Positions 54,103-61,804 of a stretch of DNA of 64,000 bases are shown here, in pieces. Numbering within the stretch: position 1 is the stretch's first letter; every line of letters begins with the position of its first letter. Below the pieces are notes generated by a model that worked only from the letters and a program-made list of their open reading frames with translations, had not been told where the DNA came from and ran no database searches. The position numbers were made by a program, and so were the translations under genes. Source of the DNA: Treponema sp. (GTDB lineage: Bacteria; Spirochaetota; Spirochaetia; Treponematales; Treponemataceae). The DNA lies in the NCBI GenBank assembly GCA_016286535.1, contig JAEESZ010000009.1:1-64000 (forward strand). The letters run 5' to 3'.

Positions 54103-55003
54103 AGTTAAATGGAGTTTCCTGATAAACGTAGTAATTAAGCCAGTTTGTATAAAAAAGGTGGGCTGTAGCCCGCCAGTAGCTGGTTGGCATTCTGTTTACG
54201 TTGTTTGTAGGGAAATAGTTTTTTGGAAGGGGAACCTTCATACCCTTATCAATATCTCTGTAGTATTCTTCTGCCAGAGTCATGGTGTCGTATTCCAGGT
54301 GACCGGTCATAAAAATCTGACGGTTGTCTTTTGATTTTACAATGGTAACGCCTGCTTCTGCGCTTTCTGCAAGAATCTCAAGTTCCTTTCTTTTAAGAAT
54401 ATCTTCCTTGTGAATTGTTGTATGCCTTGACTGTGGAATAGGGAAGGTATCATCAAAGCCTCTTAATAGAGGATCATTTTTTGTAGAACGTTCATTCATA
54501 AAAATGCCGGACATTTTCTTTTCCAGAGGATATTTTGGAATTCCGTAAAGATGATAAAGTCCTGCCATGCTTCCCCAGCATACATAAAGGGTAGAGAAAA
54601 CATTTTCTTTTGCGTAATCCATTATGTTGCACAGTTCATTCCAGTAATCAACTTCTTCAAAAGGAATCTGCTCTACCGGAGCGCCTGTAATTATCATGCC
54701 GTCGAACTTCTTTTTGTAAAGCTCGCTTGAAGGAATATAGAATTTATTAAGATAATCTTTTTGTGTGTTCTTAGACTGATGATTTTCCATTCTGATTAAG
54801 GAGATATTAATCTGCAATGGAGTGTTGCCTAAAAGTCTTAAAATCTGAGTTTCTGTTGTTTCTTTTGTAGGCATCAAATTTACAATAGCAATCTTAAGAG
54901 GTCGAATATCCTGTTGTGCAGCTCTTTTTTCTGTCATTACGAAGATGTTTTCGTTTTCGAGAATTTTTCGGGCTGGCAGGTTTGAATTAATTCTAATTGG
55001 CAT
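54089..55003 (-). CDS. metA: Homoserine O-acyltransferase MetA, predicted acetyl-CoA type
   Basis: Acylates homoserine, the first step committed to methionine. At 304 residues it has the family length. The catalytic cysteine is C142 in YVCWGSMAGLYHLYG, with the downstream GHLEYD. Residue 111 is glutamate (TGAPVEQ). In this family E111 goes with acetyl-CoA and G111 with succinyl-CoA, so it is predicted to be a homoserine O-acetyltransferase despite the metA name. The start has no ribosome binding site, but a -10 box lies six bases before the ATG. The gene is divergent from the esterase gene and overlaps the MATE gene at its 3' end. Confidence 0.93.
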   Translation of the reverse strand: MPIRINSNLPARKILENENIFVMTEKRAAQQDIRPLKIAIVNLMPTKETTETQILRLLGNTPLQINISLIRMENHQSKNTQKDYLNKFYIPSSELYKKKFDGMIITGAPVEQIPFEEVDYWNELCNIMDYAKENVFSTLYVCWGSMAGLYHLYGIPKYPLEKKMSGIFMNERSTKNDPLLRGFDDTFPIPQSRHTTIHKEDILKRKELEILAESAEAGVTIVKSKDNRQIFMTGHLEYDTMTLAEEYYRDIDKGMKVPLPKNYFPTNNVNRMPTSYWRATAHLFYTNWLNYYVYQETPFNFTED

Positions 55004-55009
55004 AAGTGC

Positions 55010-55015
55010 ATTGTA
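55010..55015 (-). promoter_or_regulatory. -10 box placed for a leaderless metA mRNA
   Basis: TACAAT on the minus strand (ATTGTA on the plus strand), ending six bases before the metA ATG. The expected transcription start coincides with the start codon. No clear -35 box is seen. Confidence 0.5.
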
Positions 55016-55036
55016 GCAAATCGGTAAAAATTTTGC

Positions 55037-55042
55037 TATAAT
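55037..55042 (+). promoter_or_regulatory. -10 box placed for a leaderless esterase mRNA
   Basis: A perfect TATAAT, followed by six T residues and then the ATG at 55049. There is no room for a ribosome binding site after the expected start point. Confidence 0.55.
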
Positions 55043-55048
55043 TTTTTT

Positions 55049-56053
55049 ATGGCACTTATTAACGATAAAAAGTCAGCAGTTAAAAAATTAAAGTTACTCG
55101 TATACAATGGCAAGGGAGAAGTAGAAGGTTTCCGTCAGAAAATGGAAGATGCCTATAAAGTAACTTTCCTTCCAAATAATGTTGAATGTTCAAAATATAA
55201 ATATGGTGATGTTCCCTGCGATGTTCTTGCTCCAGAAATTTATTCTTCAAACAGGGTAATGCTTTATATTCACGGCGGATCCTTTGTAGGCGGTTCCGCA
55301 AATGTTTACCGCAGTTTCTGTGCCTCTTTAGCAAGTAAGTGCTTTTGCCGTCTGGTGCTTCCTGAATACAGACTGGCTCCGGCCCATCCTTATCCTGCAG
55401 CAAATGAAGATATTCAGAATGTTTTTAAATCTTTGTTTACAGAAGAGCAGATTGCCTGTTCCCTTAATGCAGAAAAAGGTGCAAAACCCGCTCTTCCGGA
55501 AATCATTATTGCCGCAGATTCTTCGGGAGCTGCCATAGCCTTTTCTTTAATTTTTAATTTAAGGGAACGCTACAGAAACTGCATTAAAAGTGTAATTCTT
55601 TTTTCTCCATGGCTGGACATTTCTCCTCAGTCAAGAATCCTTTCTGCAAAGAAGATGTCTGATGATGTCCTTACTTCCGAGATAATCAGAAAATGCAGCC
55701 TTATTTATACTTACGAAAGTAATACAAGCAATCCTCTTGTTTCTCCGCTTTTAGCAGAAGAGGCAATGCTTAAAAACTTTCCAAGAATTTTAATTCAGAT
55801 GGGTCAGAAGGAAATCCTCCTTGAAGACGCAAAAAATTTTGCCAAAAGAATGAACGAAATGGGCAATGTCTGTCTTCTGGATGTCTGGGATGATATGCCC
55901 TTTATGTTTCAGATGGCCCATGAATACTTTCACAGTTCACACCTTGCTCTGGACCGCATCGGTATATTTGTTACAGAAAACTTTGCGGGCGAAGAAGCAA
56001 TTCAAATAGAAAATAAACCAAAACTTGAACACAGTTTAAGGTCAGAGGCCTAG
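55049..56053 (+). CDS. Alpha/beta hydrolase, hormone-sensitive-lipase (HSL) family
   Basis: A 334-residue esterase-like protein. The oxyanion motif is HGGSF at residues 75-79, followed by PEYRLAPAHPYPAANED, typical of the HSL family. The nucleophile lies in ADSSG (S158), where the family norm is GDSAG. The catalytic aspartate is in ILLEDAKNF (about 270), and the histidine probably lies near FQMAHEY. No signal peptide is present. The protein substrate is unknown. The next gene (U32) starts 3 bases after its stop, so the two are co-transcribed. Confidence 0.83.
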   Translation: MALINDKKSAVKKLKLLVYNGKGEVEGFRQKMEDAYKVTFLPNNVECSKYKYGDVPCDVLAPEIYSSNRVMLYIHGGSFVGGSANVYRSFCASLASKCFCRLVLPEYRLAPAHPYPAANEDIQNVFKSLFTEEQIACSLNAEKGAKPALPEIIIAADSSGAAIAFSLIFNLRERYRNCIKSVILFSPWLDISPQSRILSAKKMSDDVLTSEIIRKCSLIYTYESNTSNPLVSPLLAEEAMLKNFPRILIQMGQKEILLEDAKNFAKRMNEMGNVCLLDVWDDMPFMFQMAHEYFHSSHLALDRIGIFVTENFAGEEAIQIENKPKLEHSLRSEA

Positions 56054-56056
56054 AAA

Positions 56057-57517
56057 ATGGAATTATTAGCTCCGGCAGGAAATGTAGAAAAATTATCTTA
56101 TGCTTATGCCTATGGCGCAGATGCCGCCTATATAGGTTTAAAACGCTTTTCTTTAAGGGTAAAGGCAGATAATTTTTATGATGATGAATATAAAAAGGTT
56201 CAGGAATTAAAGAAAAAGTACCCTGAAAAAAGACTTCATTGTGCCCTCAATATTTCCTTCCACGACGAAGAAATTGATTCCTTAAAAAAGAATATTGATT
56301 ATTTTAAACTCTATCCAATTGACGCCTTTATTGTTCAGGATCTTGGAATTGTACCTTTGCTGCAAAAAGAGTTTCCGGAGGCAGAACTGCACCTTTCTAC
56401 TCAGGCCAGCTGCGTAAACTCTGAAGCCGTAAAAATGTACAAAAGCCTTGGGTTTAAGAGGGTTGTACTTGGAAGGGAAATTTCAATTAATCAGATAAAG
56501 CGCATTAAAGATTCTGTTCCGGATATGGAACTAGAAGCCTTTGTTCACGGTGCCATGTGTATTGCCTATGCCGGCAGATGCCTTATGAGTGCTTATCTGA
56601 CCGGAAGATCTGCCCAGAGCGGATATTGTTCCCATACCTGCAGATGGAATTTTAAAACAGGCCTTACTCAGGAAGCTGCAAAAGAACTGGCCCAGTCCGG
56701 CAATCTTTTAATTGAAGAAGAGCAGCGTAAGGGAGAATTTTTCCCAGTTTATGAAGGTGATGATTATACTGCAATTTTATCTTCTAAAGATTTAAGAATG
56801 ATTGAACATCTTAAAGACTTTAAGGATGCAGGACTCGATTCCTTAAAAATTGAAGGAAGAATGAAGAGTACCTATTATGTTGCCATGGTAACCCGTGCCT
56901 ACAGAAAAGCCCTCGATGCCCTTGAGGGAAAAATTACAGAAGAAGAAGCTGCTCCTTACATTGCAGAACTTGATAATGTTGCCCACAGAGAAAGTACTAC
57001 CGGTTTTTATTATAAAAAATCAGAAGCAGATAAAACTGCAAGCGGGGCTTCAGATTCAAAATATGAACTTGCAGCCCAGATTGCGGGAAAAAAATCAGAA
57101 GAAGAAATTAATGCCCTTTATGAACTGGGCCAGAAAAGCTACAGGGAGTTTAAAGATAATCTTGATTCAATGCACCCTGCGGCAAGAGAAGCCCGCCTGA
57201 AGGATTTAGAAATTCATACAGACCGCCAGGTAAATCCTTTTGTAAAAAAAGATGGCTGGAAGCTCTATGATTTTACCGCACTCAACAAAATAGACCCCTC
57301 AATGGAAATTCAGTTCGTTGCGCCCGAGTTCGTTTATAAAAGCGCCGGAGCAGGTGAGTGGGAATTAATAAATCCGGAAACAGGTACCCTTATGAACTGG
57401 GTCTGCGACGGTCATCCCTGTCTTCTTTATACAAAGTACGATTTACCGGAAACCGCCCTGGTCCGCGCCGAAGATCCCGAATATGTTCCGGGCATAATAA
57501 GGGATAGCGGAAGGTAA
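56057..57517 (+). CDS. Peptidase U32 family protein (TrhP-like)
   Basis: A 486-residue protein. It begins MELLAPAGNVEKLSYAYAYGADAAYIGLKRFSLRVKADNF, the U32 signature. The conserved cysteine region EAFVHGAMCIAYAGRCLMSAYLTGRSAQSGYCSHTCRW is intact. Members of this group are now linked to tRNA uridine hydroxylation (TrhP) or 23S rRNA hydroxylation (RlhA) more often than to proteolysis; TrhP is the better guess from the length and C-terminal domain. It follows the esterase gene by 3 bases. Confidence 0.87.
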   Translation: MELLAPAGNVEKLSYAYAYGADAAYIGLKRFSLRVKADNFYDDEYKKVQELKKKYPEKRLHCALNISFHDEEIDSLKKNIDYFKLYPIDAFIVQDLGIVPLLQKEFPEAELHLSTQASCVNSEAVKMYKSLGFKRVVLGREISINQIKRIKDSVPDMELEAFVHGAMCIAYAGRCLMSAYLTGRSAQSGYCSHTCRWNFKTGLTQEAAKELAQSGNLLIEEEQRKGEFFPVYEGDDYTAILSSKDLRMIEHLKDFKDAGLDSLKIEGRMKSTYYVAMVTRAYRKALDALEGKITEEEAAPYIAELDNVAHRESTTGFYYKKSEADKTASGASDSKYELAAQIAGKKSEEEINALYELGQKSYREFKDNLDSMHPAAREARLKDLEIHTDRQVNPFVKKDGWKLYDFTALNKIDPSMEIQFVAPEFVYKSAGAGEWELINPETGTLMNWVCDGHPCLLYTKYDLPETALVRAEDPEYVPGIIRDSGR

Positions 57518-57545
57518 GAATAAAAATCGAGGATGTAAATAAAAA

Positions 57546-58127
57546 ATGAAATGTATAAAAATACTTTTGATATTTTTTTTTCTTTGTATATTACTTTCTT
57601 GCACAACATTCTCTTATCAAAATACAGGTGAGACATATTTACAAAATAACCTGACTGGATTATGGGGGTCAAAAAAAGGAGTTTGTGAATATCCTTTTGT
57701 TTTAAACGCTAAAAAATACATAAGATTTTCTTCTCTTGAAAGAAATGATACTGATTTATGGAATGCCTATTGTCGTGAAAATAGCATTGATATAAACGAT
57801 TTGTGGAAAAAGCGTTATTCATATTTGATATATATTTATTCTGATGATTTTATATACGACAAAATTCCTGTGTCTGATGAACAAGGAATAGAAAGTGGAA
57901 TAAAAGTATATAGAAGCGACGACGGAAATATTTATTCAAGAATAGAAATATTAATCCCTGAAGATTTTTTACTTCTGAACAGCAATTATTTTACTTTTAT
58001 TTCTTCTAAAAAATTTAAAACGAATGGTACCTTTTATTTAAATTCAAATGTCTTTAAAGATATTAATTTTGGAAGAATTACTTATAAAAGGCAAAGGAGA
58101 AAGATAAGAAATGATAATAAAAAATAA
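57546..58127 (+). CDS. Hypothetical lipoprotein, AT-rich
   Basis: A 193-residue protein. The signal peptide ends ILLSC (lipobox cysteine at about 19). No domain is recognised. It is rich in aromatic residues and Asp/Asn and ends in a basic tail (RQRRKIRNDNKK). The DNA is much richer in A+T than its neighbours, with frequent ATA isoleucine codons, which suggests recent transfer. It overlaps the patatin gene by 17 bases, so the two are likely to work or travel together. Confidence 0.6.
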   Translation: MKCIKILLIFFFLCILLSCTTFSYQNTGETYLQNNLTGLWGSKKGVCEYPFVLNAKKYIRFSSLERNDTDLWNAYCRENSIDINDLWKKRYSYLIYIYSDDFIYDKIPVSDEQGIESGIKVYRSDDGNIYSRIEILIPEDFLLLNSNYFTFISSKKFKTNGTFYLNSNVFKDINFGRITYKRQRRKIRNDNKK

Positions 58128-58983
58128 GAATATTGTTTTTCTAATCTATTTATGTTTATTTTCTTTTGCTTACTCACAGGAGATTGGACTTGTACTTTCA
58201 GGAGGTGGTGCCAAAGGAGCCTATGAAGTTGGAGCATATAAGGCTTTAATAGATTATGGCATTGCACAAAAGGTGACAGTTATAAGTGGTACTAGCGTTG
58301 GGGGATTAAATGCGGCTTTGTTTACTTGTGTTCCTATAAGTGAAGCTGAAAGAATTTGGAAAGAAGAGGTTCCATATAAGTTAGTGAATGATAAAAATAT
58401 ACGTTCATGGTTTGTTTCGCAAGCAGGGATAAAAGAAATAATTGAAAGTATTCCTTTGGAAAAATTGTACGATGGTATGCCTAAAATAATTGTGAATGCT
58501 GTAAGATCTAGACTCGGATTTGTTAAAGTTATTACTTCAAAGATAGGAATAGATTATTCTTATATTTTTTACCTAGATGACGCTAATATGGGAGAAATAA
58601 AAAACCGATTGTTAGCAACATCAGCAATTCCTTTTCTCTGCGATCCAATAAGGCTAGAGGATGATGAGGGTGGACATCTCTATATGGATGGTGGGGTAGC
58701 TGGAAATAATGTACCAATTGAACCTCTGGTTGAATCCTTTCCTGATATAAATAATATTTTTGTAGTTTATTTAAAAACACAAGGGTTATTCCAGGAAGAA
58801 ATCCTTTATGAAAATAAAAATGTTTATGAAATTTTTCCTAGCGATGAAATATCGCCTTATCTAGATTGGATAGATTTTTCTCAAAGTAATATAGAGAGAT
58901 TAATTGAGGCTGGTTATTCAGAGACAAGTGCTTATTTACAAAATATGGGGTATTTTCCTGTTTCTTCTTATTGGTTTGAATAA
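58111..58983 (+). CDS. Secreted patatin-like phospholipase, AT-rich
   Basis: A 290-residue protein with an N-terminal signal (MIIKNKNIVFLIYLCLFSFAYS). The patatin domain has the oxyanion loop GGGAKG at 31-36, the nucleophile S62 in GTSVGG and the catalytic D193 in DGG. All the catalytic residues are intact. It is predicted to hydrolyse lipid acyl esters outside the cytoplasm. AAGGAG lies about 11 bases upstream. Like the lipoprotein gene it overlaps, the DNA is AT-rich with many ATA codons, unlike the surrounding genes, suggesting joint acquisition. Confidence 0.87.
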   Translation: MIIKNKNIVFLIYLCLFSFAYSQEIGLVLSGGGAKGAYEVGAYKALIDYGIAQKVTVISGTSVGGLNAALFTCVPISEAERIWKEEVPYKLVNDKNIRSWFVSQAGIKEIIESIPLEKLYDGMPKIIVNAVRSRLGFVKVITSKIGIDYSYIFYLDDANMGEIKNRLLATSAIPFLCDPIRLEDDEGGHLYMDGGVAGNNVPIEPLVESFPDINNIFVVYLKTQGLFQEEILYENKNVYEIFPSDEISPYLDWIDFSQSNIERLIEAGYSETSAYLQNMGYFPVSSYWFE

Positions 58984-59037
58984 ATAATAAATACTCCCTC
59001 CCCCTTGGGCATTTTTCCTTAATCTTTTGAATGTAAA

Positions 59038-59067
59038 TTGTAAAAGCCTCTTTTTGTATGTTATACT
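59038..59067 (+). promoter_or_regulatory. Predicted uxuA promoter
   Basis: TTGTAA at 59038-59043, an 18-base spacer and TATACT at 59062-59067. A GAGGT ribosome binding site follows before the ATG at 59090. Confidence 0.5.
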
Positions 59068-59089
59068 TTGAACACGAGGTATTTTTTTT

Positions 59090-60196
59090 ATGGAAATGAC
59101 ATTACGTTGGTACGGAACAGGTTTTGATTCCGTTACACTTCAGCAGATTCGTCAGGTGCCAGGTGTGCACGGAGTTATCACCACTTTATATGATTCAGTT
59201 CCTGGTGACGCCTGGGAACTTTCTGCAATTCAGAAAATCAAAAAAGAAGTTGCAGATGCAGGCTTAAAAATTGCCGGAATTGAAAGCGTAAATATTCATG
59301 ATGATATTAAAATTGGCGGCGGCGACCGCGATAAATATATAGAAAATTACATCAAAACTCTTGAACGTCTTGGTCAGGAAGACATTCATATGGTTTGCTA
59401 CAACTTTATGCCTGTTTTTGACTGGACCCGTTCTGAACTTGCCAGACTTTGTGAAGATGGTTCAACAGTTCTTGCCTACAACTCAAAGGCAATTGACGGT
59501 GTAAAACCAGAAGAAATGTTTGCTTCTATTGACAAGGATTCAAACGGCTTTATTCTTCCAGGCTGGGAACCAGAGCGCATGGCCCGCGTAAAAGAACTCT
59601 TCCAGATGTACAAAGAAGTTGACGAAGAAAAACTTTTTAATAACCTTGTTTACTTTCTTAAGGCAATCATGCCTGTCTGCGATAAATACAATATTGATAT
59701 GGCAATTCATCCGGATGATCCTGCCTGGCCAGTATTTGGTCTTCCACGCATCATCACAAGTCAGGACAAGGTTTGCCGCATGCTCAAGGCAGTAGATAAT
59801 CCTCACAATGGTTTAACTTTCTGTACAGGTTCATATGGTACAAACCGCAAAAATGACCTCTGCGAATTTATTAAGGCTGCTCAGGGCCGCATTCACTTTG
59901 CCCATGTCCGCAACCTTAAGTTCAACACAGCAATTGATGATCCTGTTCTGGACTTCCAGGAATCTGCACATCTTTCAAGCTGCGGAACTTTTGATATGTT
60001 CAAGATTATCCGTACTTTGTATGAGACAGGTTTTGATGGAGTTATCCGTCCTGACCATGGCCGTATGATCTGGGGCGAAAAGGCAATGCCAGGTTATGGA
60101 CTTTATGACCGTGCTCTTGGTGCAACCTATCTTCAGGGCCTCTGGGAAGCCTGCGAAAAGACAATTGACCGCAGCGGTGTAAAACTCTACAGATAA
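59090..60196 (+). CDS. uxuA: Mannonate dehydratase
   Basis: Dehydrates D-mannonate to 2-keto-3-deoxy-D-gluconate in hexuronate breakdown. The 368-residue TIM-barrel enzyme starts MEMTLRWYGTGFDSVTLQQIRQVPGVHGVITTLYD, a UxuA signature. The metal-site region is HPDDPAWPVFGLPRI, with NGLTFCTGSYGTN and HFAHVRNLK downstream, and the end is DHGRMIWGEKAMPGYGLYDRALGATYLQGLWEA. It is followed by lar cofactor genes and then a uxuB-like gene, so this locus mixes uronate or aldonate breakdown with nickel-pincer cofactor synthesis. Confidence 0.96.
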   Translation: MEMTLRWYGTGFDSVTLQQIRQVPGVHGVITTLYDSVPGDAWELSAIQKIKKEVADAGLKIAGIESVNIHDDIKIGGGDRDKYIENYIKTLERLGQEDIHMVCYNFMPVFDWTRSELARLCEDGSTVLAYNSKAIDGVKPEEMFASIDKDSNGFILPGWEPERMARVKELFQMYKEVDEEKLFNNLVYFLKAIMPVCDKYNIDMAIHPDDPAWPVFGLPRIITSQDKVCRMLKAVDNPHNGLTFCTGSYGTNRKNDLCEFIKAAQGRIHFAHVRNLKFNTAIDDPVLDFQESAHLSSCGTFDMFKIIRTLYETGFDGVIRPDHGRMIWGEKAMPGYGLYDRALGATYLQGLWEACEKTIDRSGVKLYR

Positions 60197-60226
60197 AAAT
60201 CTGTTTTATACAATTATAAACTATAA

Positions 60227-60281
60227 ATATTCATTTCCTTTGCGACCTGCCTGTGTTAAATTATATATAGGAAATGAATAT
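60227..60281. promoter_or_regulatory. 13-bp perfect inverted repeat at the larE start
   Basis: ATATTCATTTCCT (60227-60239) is the exact reverse complement of AGGAAATGAATAT (60269-60281). The right arm contains the ribosome binding site and overlaps the start codon. Between the arms are TTGCGA and TATATA promoter-like elements. It may be a spaced operator or an RNA stem that hides the ribosome binding site. Confidence 0.6.
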
Positions 60282-61125
60282 GATTCAAAACTCAACTCCA
60301 GCAGAAGAAAAGCTTTCTGCATTAAAAGACTATCTGAAATCTCTTGGAAGTGTGGCAGTAGCCTTCTCTTCCGGAGTTGATTCTACCTTTCTTTTAAAAG
60401 TTGCCCATGAAGTATTGGGTGATAAAGCAATTGCAGTTACTGCTTCTTCCTGCTCTTTTCCAAAAAGAGAAAGAGACCAGGCCGAGGCTTTTTGTAAAAA
60501 AGAGGGTATTACCCATATACAGGTAGTTTCAGAAGAACTGGAAATTCCTGAATTCCGACATAATCCCGTAAACCGCTGTTATTTGTGTAAAAAAGAATTA
60601 TTTGAAAAAATCCTTAAAATTGCAGAAGAAAATAATATAAATGCTGTCTGTGAAGGCAGTAACATGGATGATAATGGTGATTACCGTCCGGGACTTAAGG
60701 CAATTGAAGAATTAGGAATTAAGAGTCCTTTAAGGAAATGTAATTTATATAAATCAGAAATACGGCAACTTTCTAAAGAAATGCAGCTTCCTACCTGGAA
60801 TAAGCAGTCCTTTGCCTGCCTTGCTTCCCGTTTTGTATATGGTGAAGAAATAAATGAAAAAAAACTTAAGATGGTAGAAGAGGCTGAGCAGTTTCTTCTG
60901 GATAAAGGCTTTAATCAGCTTAGAGTTAGAATTCACGGAGGAAATCTTGCAAGAATTGAAGTTGAGCCTGGCCAGCTGGAAGCTGTCCTGAAAATAAAGG
61001 ATGACCTTGTTCAGGCCTTAAAAAATGCAGGCTTTTTATATGTAACTCTTGATTTGCAGGGTTACAGAACCGGCTCTATGAATGATATTTTGAATAAAGA
61101 GCAAAAGGAAAAATATGGAAATTAA
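60280..61125 (+). CDS. larE: LarE, sulfur transferase for the nickel-pincer cofactor
   Basis: Adds sulfur to the pyridinium dicarboxylate mononucleotide made by LarB. About 281 residues. I prefer the ATG at 60280, because AGGAAA ends directly against the ATG at 60274. The PP-loop is FSSGVDS (about 29-35) for AMP activation. Cysteines C100 and C103 (NRCYLCKK) and C180 (FACLASRF) form the three-cysteine pattern of the 4Fe-4S LarE type, which need not sacrifice its own sulfur. MDDNGDYRPGLKA and LDLQGYRTGSMN match the family. The stop overlaps the larB start by 11 bases. Confidence 0.93.
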   Translation: MIQNSTPAEEKLSALKDYLKSLGSVAVAFSSGVDSTFLLKVAHEVLGDKAIAVTASSCSFPKRERDQAEAFCKKEGITHIQVVSEELEIPEFRHNPVNRCYLCKKELFEKILKIAEENNINAVCEGSNMDDNGDYRPGLKAIEELGIKSPLRKCNLYKSEIRQLSKEMQLPTWNKQSFACLASRFVYGEEINEKKLKMVEEAEQFLLDKGFNQLRVRIHGGNLARIEVEPGQLEAVLKIKDDLVQALKNAGFLYVTLDLQGYRTGSMNDILNKEQKEKYGN

Positions 61126-61804
61126 AATTGATGATAAAGGTTATGCCGATCTTGGCTTTGCAAAGCTTGATACAGACCGGGTAAGAAGAACAGGCTTTTA
61201 TGAAACCGTCTTTTGCCAGGGAAAAGAAGATGCCTTTTTAAAAGAAATATTTCTAAAATTATATAAGCTTCAGGGCCAGGTACTGGGAACCCGGGCAAGC
61301 AGACATCAGTACGAGATCCTTGCTTCGGTTTTAAAGGAAACAGAATATGATGAAGTTTCCGGAATTATCAGTGCAGGTGGAGATCGTGCAGATGGAATTG
61401 GAAATATTACAGTCTGTACTGCAGGAACTGCAGATATAAAGGTTGCAGAAGAGGCCGCCAGGTGTGCAGACTACTGGGGTGGTAAGGTTACCCGCATTTA
61501 TGATGTTGGGGTTACCGGTATACACAGGCTGCTTTCTAAGACTGAAGAATTAAATAAAGCAAATGTTGTAATTGCAATTGCCGGAATGGAAGGGGCCCTG
61601 GCCAGTGTGATTGGCGGACTTGTAAAAGTTCCTGTTATTGCTGTTCCAACTTCTGTAGGTTACGGGGCAAATCTTGGCGGACTTTCTGCTCTTTTAACTA
61701 TGATTAATTCCTGTGCAAATGGAATTAGTGTTGTAAATATAGATAACGGCTATGGAGCTGCCTATATTGCAACTCAGATTAACCGACTGGCGGAGAAAAA
61801 ATGA
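61115..61804 (+). CDS. larB: LarB, nicotinic acid adenine dinucleotide carboxylase/hydrolase
   Basis: First step of nickel-pincer cofactor synthesis: carboxylation of nicotinic acid adenine dinucleotide and release of AMP. At 229 residues it has a PurE-like core with VCTAGTADIKVAEEAA, YDVGVTGIHRLL, VIAIAGMEGALASVIGGL and VPTSVGYGANLGGLSALLTMINSCANGISVVNIDNGYGAA, all typical of LarB. It overlaps larE at its start and larC at its stop (61801-61804). Confidence 0.94.
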   Translation: MEIKIDDKGYADLGFAKLDTDRVRRTGFYETVFCQGKEDAFLKEIFLKLYKLQGQVLGTRASRHQYEILASVLKETEYDEVSGIISAGGDRADGIGNITVCTAGTADIKVAEEAARCADYWGGKVTRIYDVGVTGIHRLLSKTEELNKANVVIAIAGMEGALASVIGGLVKVPVIAVPTSVGYGANLGGLSALLTMINSCANGISVVNIDNGYGAAYIATQINRLAEKK

